Source: Lentinus brumalis
Lineage: Eukaryota > Basidiomycota > Agaricomycetes > Polyporales > Polyporaceae
DNA: 64,000 bases
Reading direction: 5' to 3'
Assembly (NCBI GenBank): GCA_001792895.1
Contig: MARA01000028.1
Location: 248,001-312,000, forward strand
Position numbers and translations under genes: made by a program. The notes beneath the pieces were generated by a model that was given only the letters and a program-made list of their open reading frames with translations, was not told the origin of the DNA and made no database searches. Positions 34,620 through 45,634 of the stretch are shown here, in pieces. Positions within the stretch are counted from its first letter, which is position 1. Every line of letters starts with the position of its first letter.

Positions 34620-36374
34620 TCAGTATGGCCAGTATGTGGTTAACTTGAATGACGAAACACTCGCCGCAACGATGATTAGCGAGTCCTCCCCGAGCAACAA
34701 CGCATTCACTCTGTCATTCATATCGTCTATCACCACCGTTCTCCGAAAGTAAGGGCAGCGCGTGATGACTTCCCGTTTGAAGATATTGCTCGCACGACCA
34801 GTCAACCTGGCCGGACTCGTGACAAGCGCGGCCGTGTCCGCTCCAGACAACAGCGCACGTCGGCAGGCAAGCTGATTGAAGTCATAGAGCTTGATAGTAA
34901 GCGAGAGCGGACGGGCCTGTGGTTGGACATGCATCGCAAAGGAGGGGCCACACACGTAGCAGGGCATGTCGAAGGCGTCAAACATCGGCGGTGCGACCTG
35001 TAGCCGGGACCCGTCAGGCCCCCACTGTCGCCACGAAAAGACCCGGCGTGTCTGGCCTGGGGCCAGCGACTTGATCGCAGAGAGGAGGGTCGAAAAGGGG
35101 ATGAACGAGAGGAGGGTCGATATGCTTCGCAAGCCGTGGATGACCTGCATTGCCACGACAAGCACTCCATTGTCTCGCGAAACTGAGAACGGGACACCAA
35201 GGGAAGGAGAGGGCAGCCAATCGGGTCCGGGATCGGCGCGTAGTAGCATATCGACGACAGAGGATTCTCGATCGAGGACAGGATAAGTGAATGCGCAGAG
35301 GTATTCGAGCTCCGTCATCGGGACTGGCTCGGCGCCGTGAGAAACCATGTCGAGATCGAGGACGACGATACAAGGATCGGTCGTGTCCCGATGAGTAGTT
35401 CCGTCATTCAGTCCGGAACGGCGGTAAGCCAGGAGTAAGATGTAGCCAGGTGTCCAAAACGTGAAAGAGTACAGGTCTTCTCCGACGATATCCTAGATCG
35501 CCGTCAGCTCAATGTCACTTCGAAGTGGCAGGACGCTCACCAGGCGGGCCGTACCGGCCTTCCAATCCCATACCACGAACTCGGCTACCAAACCGTCATC
35601 GTCCTCGCTGATGGTGGTTAACAGGAGTGCCAAGTGATTGCATGACATTTGTATCGAGTATGTATTGAAGAGGCCATGTTCAGGTTTCAGCTCCAGCACT
35701 GCTGAAGCCGCCATAGGATGCGCCTTGCCGGTGGTCATGGTTCTCAAGTGTACGCGGCACAGTGTACTGACGGTGGGGGAAAAGGGAGTGAGCCATAGCT
35801 GTTTCCCAGAACAGAATTTACAGACCTTTCTTGTATCTCCTCAACAATCACGAGAAGATCTTGGGCGGGATCCATACTGAAGTCATATATCCTGACCCCC
35901 ACGTCGTCAAGGGTCCACTTTCTCTCGTCAATGCGCCGTATTTGTGAGGGAAGCTGCCAGAAGTGCAGCGTGCTGCGGTTCTGGTCTCGAGCAAAGACAC
36001 CGCCGTAAAGCTCCCACAACATGCTGTCGCTGGAAGCCGGACTGTCCTCCTGAGACAGCCAGGAAATCCGCTTCCATGCGCTCTGCCTCGCCCGCAGTAC
36101 TGTGAGGCGTTCGGATGCCGGGAGGGTGCTGTGTAAACCGTCCTCCATTCCTGCAGCAGCCAACTCGATCTTATACTTCATGCGAACATTCTCATCCACG
36201 ACACTCTTCAGCCGAGCACAGACCTGTGATACATATTCCCAGCAGCTCTGTCAGTCAGGATTTTCAAAACGACTGTCAGGCTATCCTTACCGCGCGGCAG
36301 CGGAGTATGTCGCGAAAATCCAGGCAGGTCAGGATGGACGACAAAAGTTCTGTGGGTATATCGACCAGAGCCAT
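34620..36374 (-). CDS. F-box protein, fungal expanded type
   Basis: Four exons on the minus strand (36374-36291, 36223-35826, 35766-35541, 35492-34620) give 526 aa. The first 40 residues form an F-box: LVDIPTELLSSILTCLDFRD then LRCRAVCARLKSVV, which would bind Skp1 of an SCF ubiquitin ligase. The rest has loose beta-strand repeats (WELYGGVFARDQ, VWDWKAGTARLVSVLP, FTFWTPGYILLLAYR) that suggest a substrate-binding propeller-like part. The third intron (48 nt, donor GTGAGC, CTGAC branch) ends in TAG, and that TAG is in frame with both flanking exons. Unspliced, it would look like a nonsense mutation. Targets unknown; such F-box genes are numerous in Agaricomycetes. Confidence 0.75.
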
Positions 36375-37519
36375 CACCGGTTCACCTCTGGAGTACGAGA
36401 TGCTGTGAGTGTCCCGTCAAGAATAGCTTCTGAGACAACATGTATAACTTTTCGCTACCATACCTTGGGCGTGACACGGTCGAGCAGGGCCGGAAGAAAA
36501 GAAGTTTAAGTTAAGCTGTGTCGCACAGGTTCGATGAATCAGGCATCTCAGACGCCCGGCGCACTGCATGTCATGCAGCGAACATGCACCGGCAGCAGCA
36601 CATGAGTCATGATCATCATCATGTAGAGTACATAACTCTTGTCCACCTCTAGTCCTTTTGCTGCCCAACAGGCCTCCTCAACTCAGCTCAGGAAGGTGCA
36701 CACGCTCGCTTCGAGAGACAAGTAAGTACTTATCCGCATGGGTATCCAAGTCATCGAATGGATTCCTGATGTCCCTATCTTCACTATCGTATATCAGCCT
36801 GAGGGGCACCACGAGCGTGCTGTAAAAGGGGGAGGTAAGGAGCCGAGGCTGGTCTGCATTGTTCCCAGAGAGGTCGCCGGTGGTAACGGGGTGATCTTGA
36901 TCAATGCGCGGCCAGCGGGCGTTCGTCCCTTGTTCGCCTTAACTCCGTCCCATCACCAAACATAACCCGAGCTGACCGATTTCACACAGACTCAACACTT
37001 GGGGTGTACTGCGACCATGGTTGACAGTTGGTACCACGAGGCATGGAATAGCAGCAACAAGGAGTCCTACATACATAGGCTTATCTGGACGCAACGAGCG
37101 CGGTCCGACGTCGGCACGGTGAACTAAAGCATCCTGAGAGAAGAAGTGCTGTCGTGGTAACATCATCTACTCAGTGTACGTCCATCAACCCGCCTTTCTA
37201 CCTTTCACATTCGTATCCACATGGTCCTATCACGACTCAGGTGGCAGGCCGCCCGCCGCTCTAGATCTCGTACATGCTCGGCCTGAATGTACCAGGAATG
37301 TATACCGTCCTACCTATTCTTACGCGACTACGTATCAGCTGAGGATTTGGCCAGTAACCCGACACACTGGATCACACAACTGACTGATCTGTCGGCCAAC
37401 CGTAGGCGTCGGACCGCCTCATAAAAGGTGGAGATGCGGCGGGTAGTCGGAAGTCTGAGCCCCCAGGGTTACAGCAGTGCTCGTCGTCAAGCCTCCTCGT
37501 CGCTCTGCCCTCGGCCAGG
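36375..37519. other. Divergent intergenic region
   Basis: 1.1 kb between the F-box (-) and S41 peptidase (+) genes, presumably both promoters. Small open frames (for example 36738-36965) have no supporting motif. Confidence 0.4.
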
Positions 37520-40500
37520 ATGTCCCCTCTCGCTGCTCGCCTGGCGGTCCTCGTCACCGTCCTTGGTGCTACCGGAGTGTCTCTCGGTGCTCCTGCCGCT
37601 ACCGTGGCCGCAGCTGACCCGTGTGCCAAGATTGCCGGGAAGCAGTTCGTACCTCCGGCCGACGCTCTGGCTTGCTTGAAGTCGTTCCCGTTCAACGAGA
37701 CCTTACGCCAGAACGTTTTGACGGTCGTGTCGCGCGTATTCGACTTCTATACTTTCGAGGATTATTACTTGAAGTCGCCGCCGCCTTTCCAGGATTCAAC
37801 GGTCAACATTCGAGCCGAGCTGGAACGGATCAACAGGACGCACTACGCGGCACGTAATCCCATCGCGCCACATCTCGCAATGCAAGGCTAACGAGACAGA
37901 CAGACGGACTACGACTTCAACCAGGACTTGTACTTTTTCACCAATCAGTTGAACGACGGACACACGCGTACGTGCCTGTTCTATACTTGTCGTCCGACGT
38001 TCCCTCGATGGACGCGACCGCATGGCACTGCCCCGCAATTCCCGCACTATCAGCAATGCTGAGCGGCGTGCGGGGCAGCATCCAGGGGTGCTGAGTGTCA
38101 AAGTTCCTGCTTCTGCTTCGCTGATTCCGGCCGTGCTGACCGGTTTCGTTCCGACAGGCTGGCTCCCGAACTGCCAGACCACGTTCCAGAATTTGCTTCC
38201 CGCACCTCTGGTCACGCTCGAGGAGAAGGGCGTTCAAAGCGTGTTCGTGGCGCCCGATTCGGTGGAGTTTGTGAGCCTCCTTGGCACGGCCTATACGTCG
38301 TTCTTCGACTCCATCGGCTTTAACTGGAAGCGCCTTGCTGGTGCGAAAGTGCTCAAAATCGAGGGCCAGGACCCGTACGAGTACGCCAAGGTCATCGCGG
38401 CGACGAAGTCCGGGAACTACCTGGACCACGGCGTGCGCGTGAACAGTGTGTTCAGCAGCTACCGCATCTCTGGGAACGACTACTCGCAGCGCTTCGGCGA
38501 CATTGCGGGCCCTGCGTTCCCTGATTTGACCTCGCTCACTCTGACGCTCGTCCCCGTGAATTCGACGAGGGCCGAGACGGTCAAGGTTCCGTTCCTGTCG
38601 AACTACCTCGGCGAGCCGTTCACGAACAAGGCGGACTTGTACGTGTTTCTTCCGTGTTCCCCTACTAGTATACTAATGATTCATGGACCGCATGTCCAGC
38701 TGGGCGGCGAACTGCGCTGCCAATGATGAGACGAACGGCGTCGACTTCAAGAATGACGCCCAGATGGCCAAGATCAGTGCGCAGAAGGCGAAGAAGCTCG
38801 CGAAGGCGAGCATTGTCCAGGACGTCGGACCCAAGAGCGCTGTCGGCTTGCCTTCGCAGTTTCAGCCGTCCCTGCCGACTGTCCCCGGTAGCGAGGGCGT
38901 CATCAAGTCGTACATCCTCCCGGACAACAAGACCGGCGTGGTATGTGTCGCTTTGCGTAGCGCGTCACGATCGGGCTGACAAAAGCTGACGTTATGCGCG
39001 CAGATGTTCGTGGGTTCTTTCGAGCCGGACGACTTCGATCAGTTCCAGACAGATGTGCAAGACACATTCACGCAGTTCCAGGCAGCAGGCCTGACTCAGC
39101 TCATCGTCGATTTGACCAACAACGGCGGTAAGTGTTAGCTTCTGAAGCGAGGACATCTGTCTGCACATGTGCTCATCATGCTGCTAGGTGGCTTCGTGTG
39201 CCTTGGCCACTTCCTCCATGCATTTTTGAGCGGGACCAACAGCCTGGGTAGCTTCCCCAATCCGTATGCTTGTCCATGCGCTACCCGAACCGTCCGTCTG
39301 ACTTGCATGGTTTGGCAGGGGCTACCAGTCTACGAACCGCGCCAACTCGCTCGCGCAGAAGATCCTGGCGTCGGACATTGCGCTCGGCCTCACGGATAAC
39401 TTCTCATTCTACACTCCTGACAACTGTAGGTTCCTTGGTCCGCTCGCAGATTGGTGTTGGACGACACTGATGCATGCCGTATGAAGGGGCGTTCATCAAC
39501 AACACTGACATGCCGTTGACGCACAACTACATGCAGCCGCCTAACACGAGGACAATCAATGGACAGAAGTTCATCGAGTCCCAGCGCTTCGCGGTGCGTG
39601 TGTCCCTCCGCAACGATGCTGCCGAGCGATACTGAAAAGTGTTTAACCAGGATATCTGCCCGATCGTCGTGGACCTCCCGGCGGAGCCGTTTTTCCCGCC
39701 AGAGAAGATCGCCATCGGTTGGTACATTCAGGCTGGGTGACAGTCACATAAGTCGAAGCTGACCGTCGGATACAGTCGGCAATGCGAACTGCGCCTCGAC
39801 CTGCGCCATGTTCAGTACGCTCATGAACGAGCGCCACAACACGACCATCGCCATCTTCGGCGGCGCGCCTGGCTTTCCAATGCAATTCAAGGGTAAGTTG
39901 CTGTGGCCGTTCCATCCAACGTGTTTGCCTCACCGTGCGGCCTACTGTCAGGCATGGCCGGTAACCAGGTCTTGGAATGGTTCGACATCGACTCGGAGAT
40001 TAAGACTGCGAATCTGAAGGATGTACGTGCACGCCCACCGCTCGGACTCACCAAATTGGAGCTGACTGCTTTTCTCCAGGATCCTCTGGCACCTCCTGAC
40101 TTGTATGCTGTCGATCTTATATGTACCCCGAGCTTACTGACCGGTACATCTTCAGGCTCGTCAGCGCAGACTTCCGGTAAGTACCCCCCATCGTGAATTC
40201 TTCACATCGTCTCTTACTTCTCACCTTTGCGTAGTCATAACTGGCGTATCGGTACGGATCAGCTGCTGAGCATTGTCAAGTCCCATTGACTTATGTCCAC
40301 CATAGCCTACAGCTTCCTCGACGAGACTCGGCCGATCGGTGAGACTCACTGATCTGTACGCGCTACTTCACTTGCTGACGCGCGACTCATTATAGAGTAC
40401 GTTTCGGAGCTTCCGCACTGTGAGTGTGGTGCCCTCCCTGAGACAGTCGCTCATCCTGACTGATCGCATTATCTGCAGTCCGGTTTGCGTACACATCAGA

Positions 40501-40607
40501 CACCTACAACAACCCCCAAAACCTCTGGACGTTTGCGTAAGACTTCGTATCAGACCCCGAGTGCGCGCGCTGACGTTCGTCGTTGTTCAGGGCGGAGAAG
40601 CTGTTCT
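37520..40607 (+). CDS. Secreted S41-family (CPAF-like) serine peptidase
   Basis: Eighteen exons (37520-37853, 37896-37967, 38158-38638, 38700-38940, 39004-39127, 39188-39263, 39319-39425, 39487-39593, 39651-39717, 39776-39892, 39952-40022, 40080-40102, 40156-40176, 40235-40245, 40306-40338, 40396-40419, 40479-40536, 40589-40607) give 661 aa. Every junction is in frame. A signal peptide (MSPLAARLAVLVTVLGATGV) is followed by a CPAF-type N-terminal domain (TDYDFNQDLYFFTNQLNDGH), then the tail-specific protease core: GVMFVGSFEPDDFDQF, LIVDLTNNGGG, and VGNANCASTCAMFSTLM with the likely catalytic Ser. Several Asn-X-Ser/Thr sites fit secretion. Family members cleave extracellular proteins or peptides. 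The first intron acceptor (42 nt intron, after CGAG) is the least certain junction. Confidence 0.85.
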
Positions 40608-41155
40608 AGGGGCAAGTGTGGTCAGGACGCCTTCTGCGTTCGCATGCAGAGGTCGCAATCTTCTCGATGCGGGAGTTTTGGGGTAGATACCGTGTCCTTA
40701 GCTGCCCTTAGCGACCAGGTTCATTCGAGATCACTCAAGATGTAATGAGTACGACGCACGGCCTGGGGCCGCGAAGAACCTACGAGGATACAATCTCCGC
40801 TAGTAAGTGGCTTCTTTTGAATGCATGTGGTTCGAGGATGGGACCTCGAGCCGCATACATGGACGCAAGGAACGAGCCCAACGATTTGATACACGGACCG
40901 GTCAGACCATACGCAGCTTGCACGCAGACTCGACTACATACATACATACATGCATTTTCTCGGCCATTAGACGAAGACGTATGATACAATATCATACACC
41001 AGTAGGACTTCGAGGACCTATACAAATCAGAGGCCGCTGCTCCACAATCCTCACTTGCCAGTACCTGTGTGTGGTCTGCGCTCCTCGTCAGCGTAGCGGA
41101 GTCGACATGTGTGTGACAGACAGGGCGGGGCTTACGACGATGGAAGGACACAAAC
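40608..41155. other. Convergent spacer with short CATA microsatellite
   Basis: 3' flanks of the peptidase gene and the Crinkler-like relic. A short run of CATA units lies at about 40937-40953. No gene seen. Confidence 0.4.
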
Positions 41156-42818
41156 TTACACGTCCACCTCCTTGTCCTGTCCGAGAGTGAAGTCCTTCAG
41201 CTCTTTCGCATATGTCGCCGCGTACCGAGACGCCGACGTCTTGGAGTCTGAGACGAAGACAACGTGCCAAACGCGCTTGTCCCGAACCTCTTGGTCAAAC
41301 ATTGCCCAGACTTTCTGAAGCCCTTGCTCAGGGCTGTTGTATTCATCGGCTATGTTGGCTTGGACCGCATAGACAGTCTGGCGGTTCGCGAGGACGCCGT
41401 CAACGCCCGGGAAATTGGACGTCGACGACAGCCAGTAGAAGGACGGAAACTCACTGCATCGTGCAAGCGCAGCAGCCGTGCCGGCGAGCAGCCGTCGGGA
41501 CGGCTTCATCTTCGACGATTGGTGCTCATTGAGGATGGTGGGTGGCCGACAGTTGCTGGACATGTGGACGTGTACGCTTTTCTCGAATCTCCAGGCCGGG
41601 GCTGATCTCGTCGAAGCGTGTAAAGAGAGCGCCTTAAAAACCTGCGAAGCCTTTTTTTTTGGACTGGCGTGCAGAGTGGAAAATCTCGGAGAGGTAGGGG
41701 CTAGGGATGTAGTTTGTCCAGCTGACGGAACACAAGACGCGGGAAGTACCCGGGACCAACGGACGATCAGGAATCACGAAGAGGATGGCGGACCCTACGC
41801 TCGGTGCCATGATTGTCTCAGGATATGCGTTTGCGAGGGGGTGAGCGCAGATGACTTCCGCCGCGGCCTGGGCCTCCTGGACGTATTGTCGTTCAAGGGG
41901 AGTGCGCGAAGCAAAGGGTAGACTCAGAAGGTCTAAGATCGTTCGAGTGCACGGGCCCCACTGGCTGAGATAACGATTCGCCTCAGTCACGTTGAGTCCA
42001 AGCTCCTTCCTGCATTCGTCGAGTCAGCACACACTGGCGTAAGGAAAACATAATCCAACCACTTACACGATAGCCCCTATCTGAAGTGGGCGCGGTAAGT
42101 CTGTGACGATGATGCTAGCCGTGCGCTGTTTCGTCCATCCTCTCCACTTGTCAGCTTTCGGACACGAGGCATGGATGAGACGTGCGGCTGTTCTTCGGAA
42201 AGCATCACACGGTTTCTCGATGGAGTCGTTGGATTCCGAGAGAGCCCAGTAGCCAGTCGCCAACTCTATTATGTCACTCGCATCCCTTACTGTCGCACCC
42301 TCGTCGTTGAAGACGACCAAGTACTTGCCGAAGAGGTGAATGGCTGTAGGAAGTTTGTGCTCGAGCCGGTGCAGCAGCACCTGCAGGAGGAAGACTGTCT
42401 TACCTGTGTATGTGCACACATCAGCATATTAGCGAACTCGTAAACAGAATCTACGAACCAATGCCCGAATGGCCCATGACAACGATGGCATTGTCCCTGT
42501 GCAGATAAACCCACTCAGTCGTCTCCCGGAGCCATGTATTCGGGCCGGATTACGAGGACGTCCTGGACTATGCAGACGTCTTCAAGGCACGCCTTTACAA
42601 CCTCGTGGATTCTGTGTAGGCAAGTGTATTGCCAGCTAGTCGATCGAGTTTGTGCTGACGGCAACGTTGTCCTCGTCAGTCTCGATTGACATCGGTATGT
42701 CCTCGTCGGAGAGTTCTTCCATGGAGACGTGTCCTGATGACTGATCGGGTCAAGGCTTGCCCCAAGCTTTGTCCCATAATTTCTTGGCGAGTACTGAGGG
42801 CTTCGGGGAACGAGCCAT
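41156..42818 (-). pseudogene. Crinkler/RHS-type P-loop NTPase gene, degenerate
   Basis: Protein fragments on the minus strand follow the order of fungal Crinkler/RHS-type proteins: a P-loop (VVMGHSGIG, intron, KTVFLLQVLLHRL), then KYLVVFNDEGA, GYWALSDS-like text, TKQRTASIIVTDL, YLSQWGPCTRTI, and C-terminal FYWLSSTSNFPGVDGVL and QKVWAMFDQEVR. Introns between them still splice in phase (for example donor GTAAGT near 42057). The gene is damaged: an in-frame TGA about 22 codons after the candidate ATG at 42818, an extra base near 42645, a frame break near 42530, and a frame change at the A9 run near 41653-41661. Known family role: NTPase-linked effector- or retrotransposon-hotspot-related proteins. 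Probably a relic, though some breaks may be consensus errors. Confidence 0.65.
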
Positions 42819-43678
42819 ACTTGTAGAAAGTGATAGTCAGAGGAGAAGTCAGAGCTGTGAGCGCCGGCGCGAGTCACTGCAACTGGGGACAGGCAGCGCC
42901 GGCCTTAGCGAGCTAGCCGATGTCCAAGCGCTCGAAAGGCGCTTCAAGCTCGGATAGTTGACAGAGATTATCTGCCCAAAAGATAACTGTCGGCTTCACA
43001 CGGCAAGATCATAGATAATCCGGATTAGGATACCGTATAGGTCCTGTCCAGGCCATCAGTCCAGACCACAGACCCATCTCGCAGCAAGATAACTCGGCAT
43101 GCCACGGCATAGACCTGAAAGGTGTTGAACGGCTAGATAATGATGGTCCTTCTACTGTAAACCCTCCACCTCGTCGACCGTTCGAGGGAATCCCTCAAGA
43201 ATTGATTGGTAGGTGTACAGCAACGGTCTCTACATAAATTTCGGCCCAGAATTTTGAAATAGGCCCTCACTCTCTCACACTGGACCCATCTCCATAACGG
43301 TGAAACAAGGCCGACGACTTGCCCTCAAACTTGGACAGTACATTTTCCATGCGTAGGGTATTGCTTCTGTGAAGGTGATCTGGTGGTTAAGGCAACATGC
43401 CAACGGACACGAAGGATTCTGTGCTTGTAAACCGAGCGCTTAGGTGCAGATAAGGGTCGAGCGCCCAATTTTGAGGGCAGATTAGGGAAGATTGCACATC
43501 TGACACAGGGTTGTGGCGCGTGCTCGAGGAATAGACAGTGCTTGTAAGCCTTTCCCCGCACTTGCTAGCATCAAATACGACCTGAGAGGCCTGAGTAATA
43601 TCACAATGCCAAGCCACAAGTCTCAAGTTGGCCCGATGAGTCAGGACCAGCCGGACAAGGAGTGAACATGCTCAAAAC
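42819..43678. other. Gene-free flank of the long-TIR element
   Basis: No coding sequence or RNA supported. It contains a weak short inverted repeat (TGCCCTCAAA near 43320 and its mirror near 43475) that is probably chance. Confidence 0.4.
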
Positions 43679-43979
43679 TATGAGGGGCGCCAGCGGACAA
43701 AAAGACTCGACTTCAGGTCTGGGTTTGGACTTCGAGTTTGGAGTTCGGCAACTGATCTGAACTTCGAATTTGAACCTGTCACGTGATAGGTTCAACTTGA
43801 ATTTGTGATTTCGTTTTCGCGCGGGCGTCTCTACTTCCGCTTTCGGTTTCGCTCTCGCCTCTTCGACTTCACGACTCCGCATCGCGACTTCGCCCTATAC
43901 GACGCGGTCACTGTGCATCCAGGCTGATCGGAACCTTCGGCACGCATCACCGCTAACAGCGCAAGCCCTCGCAGCGCGC
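43679..43979 (+). repeat. Left terminal inverted repeat arm
   Basis: Matches the right arm (45001-45297) in inverted orientation over about 300 bp, with few mismatches and a small indel near the inner end. It carries a quasi-palindrome centred on CACGTG (43780-43785). Confidence 0.8.
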
Positions 43980-45000
43980 TCAAATTCGGCAGCTAAGTAG
44001 TCTCCACACTAGATCCCTGTCCCACTGTCCTGGCACCTGCAACAAGTTGGGCCCGATATAAGTACAGTACCTTAGACAGAACTGCCGCAATCACATCTAG
44101 TGGAGTATAATTTGGCTATGTAATTCAATGCATGGCCTGCGCTGTGGCATTGCATGTCAGACTCGTCACTCTAAGTATAAGGCACTGGCTTCTCATGAGG
44201 AGCCTCGTCAGGCTCCCTCCTCCGTGCTCGGGTGACCTGCACTCCTCCAGCTCACGACTGGTCCGCCGGACTACTCGTCTAGCTTGTGAAGGACGGTATC
44301 GGTAAGAGCTCCGTTCTCATCAAAGGACTACTTGTCATGCTCGAGCAGCCTGTGGGCGGTACCTGCCACGGGCTCTTTCCGGAGCGCAGGAGGCAGCCAA
44401 GGCTCCTCCAGGCGATAGCGTAGTATGTACCTGCTCTGCCTCACCAATAGCTGCTGATGTTTTGTGCATATTCCTGGCACTAGGGCCTGCTCCGGAGGCT
44501 GTGGAAGAGTTCATTCACGCATATCATAACCACGTAGTAAATTATCCATCATATCGATACCTTGTCTGGCCGTCCACGGTCCGACGCAGCTCGCGTGTCA
44601 TTAGAGCCACCACGCTTGCACGATTGAGTACTATCCAACGGACGAGACATTTGTTTGAGCTCTGCTGACTAGTCGTCTGTCAAGACATGCCGTACGGAAG
44701 CATGTTCATCACCTATCCTCAGTTCTAGGAGTAAAACAGGGGATATCAGTACTAGTTTTGCCAGTGAACGGGGCCAGGACGCACCTTTGCCGTCCTTGGA
44801 ACCTACCGTCTTAAAGCTGGGCCTAAATCTGGTTCCAGATCCTTCCAGCTAGACTGCGTCTTCTGTCACTCCTTCTCCGGACCTTCTCGTTCCAGCACAG
44901 AGCTGTGATGTCCTCCTTCGGAATGTCCGAGCCTCTGCCGCGCCGGACACCAGACACCGGACAGTAAGTACTTAATAGCAGGCCTAACTCCTCCACGTAG

Positions 45001-45297
45001 GCGCGCTGCGATTGCGGTGTTAGCGGCGATGCGTGCCGAAGGTTCCGATCAGCCTGGATGCACAGTGACCGCGTCGTATAGGGCGAAGTCGCGATGCGGA
45101 GTCGTGAAGTCGAAGAGGCGAGAGCGAAACCGAAAGCGGAAGTAGAGACGCCCGCGCGAAAACGAAATCACAAATTCAAGTTGAACCTATCACGTGACAG
45201 GTTCAAATCCGAAGTTCAGATCAGTTGCCGAAGTCCAAACTCGAAGTCCAAACCCAGACCTGAAGTCGAGTCTTTTTGTCTGCTGGCGCCCCTCATA
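45001..45297 (-). repeat. Right terminal inverted repeat arm
   Basis: Inverted copy of 43679-43979, including the same CACGTG-centred quasi-palindrome near 45189-45194. An open frame of about 95 codons inside it is mirrored in the left arm and is not considered a gene. Confidence 0.8.
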
Positions 45298-45303
45298 CAA
45301 AAC

Positions 45304-45634
45304 CGTTGGATGAGCTGCTGGGGTTCAATCTCACTGATGGTGGTCTCGCGTAGATGTGCGCGTATCACACCCACGTGTTGAGCAGACTCGGAGAAAGCCG
45401 AAGATAACTCCAATGTAATCTAATCTGAGCTGATAACTTTCCTTATCTCAACTGATAACAACCTATCTCAGCGCCTCCACCTCCCATCACTTGGACGTCG
45501 GCTGGTGGGCGCTGCCCGTCCCCACTGCAACTCTTCTGCAACTCTTCCGCAAATCTCTTTGCTTCCTCCCACCATCGCCCATTCGCGACCTCGTTTTCAT
45601 CGCGCGAACTACTCTGCACGGCTATACGAAGAAG
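45304..45634. other. Upstream region of the DUF1308 gene
   Basis: A short gene-free stretch between the transposon and the next start codon, presumed promoter. No other feature seen. Confidence 0.4.

Larger units (their letters stand above)
43679..45297. mobile_element. Non-autonomous DNA transposon with 300 bp terminal inverted repeats
   Basis: The 1619 bp element is bounded by mirrored arms of about 300 bp starting TATGAGGGGCGCCAGC. The sequence CAAAAC occurs immediately outside both ends (43673-43678 and 45298-45303), a 6 bp target-site duplication. The 1 kb interior has no long reading frame and no transposase motif. Long arms recall Mutator-like or foldback elements, but a 6 bp duplication does not match the usual Mutator 8-11 bp. 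Superfamily left open. The high arm identity suggests a fairly recent origin. Confidence 0.75.

Noticed and set aside
43320..43487. Short inverted repeat TGCCCTCAAA
   Set aside because: The arms match over only about 13 of 15 bases and the flanks show no target duplication, so it may be chance.
45189..45225. tRNA-like GGTTCAAATCC box in the right transposon arm
   Set aside because: No acceptor stem, D-arm or anticodon stem can be formed around it; it is part of the palindrome.
43601..45381. Two nearly identical 93-95 codon frames (Lys/Glu-rich) at both ends of the long-TIR element
   Set aside because: They lie inside the inverted arms, so identity follows from the repeat. There is no start context, domain or splice support.
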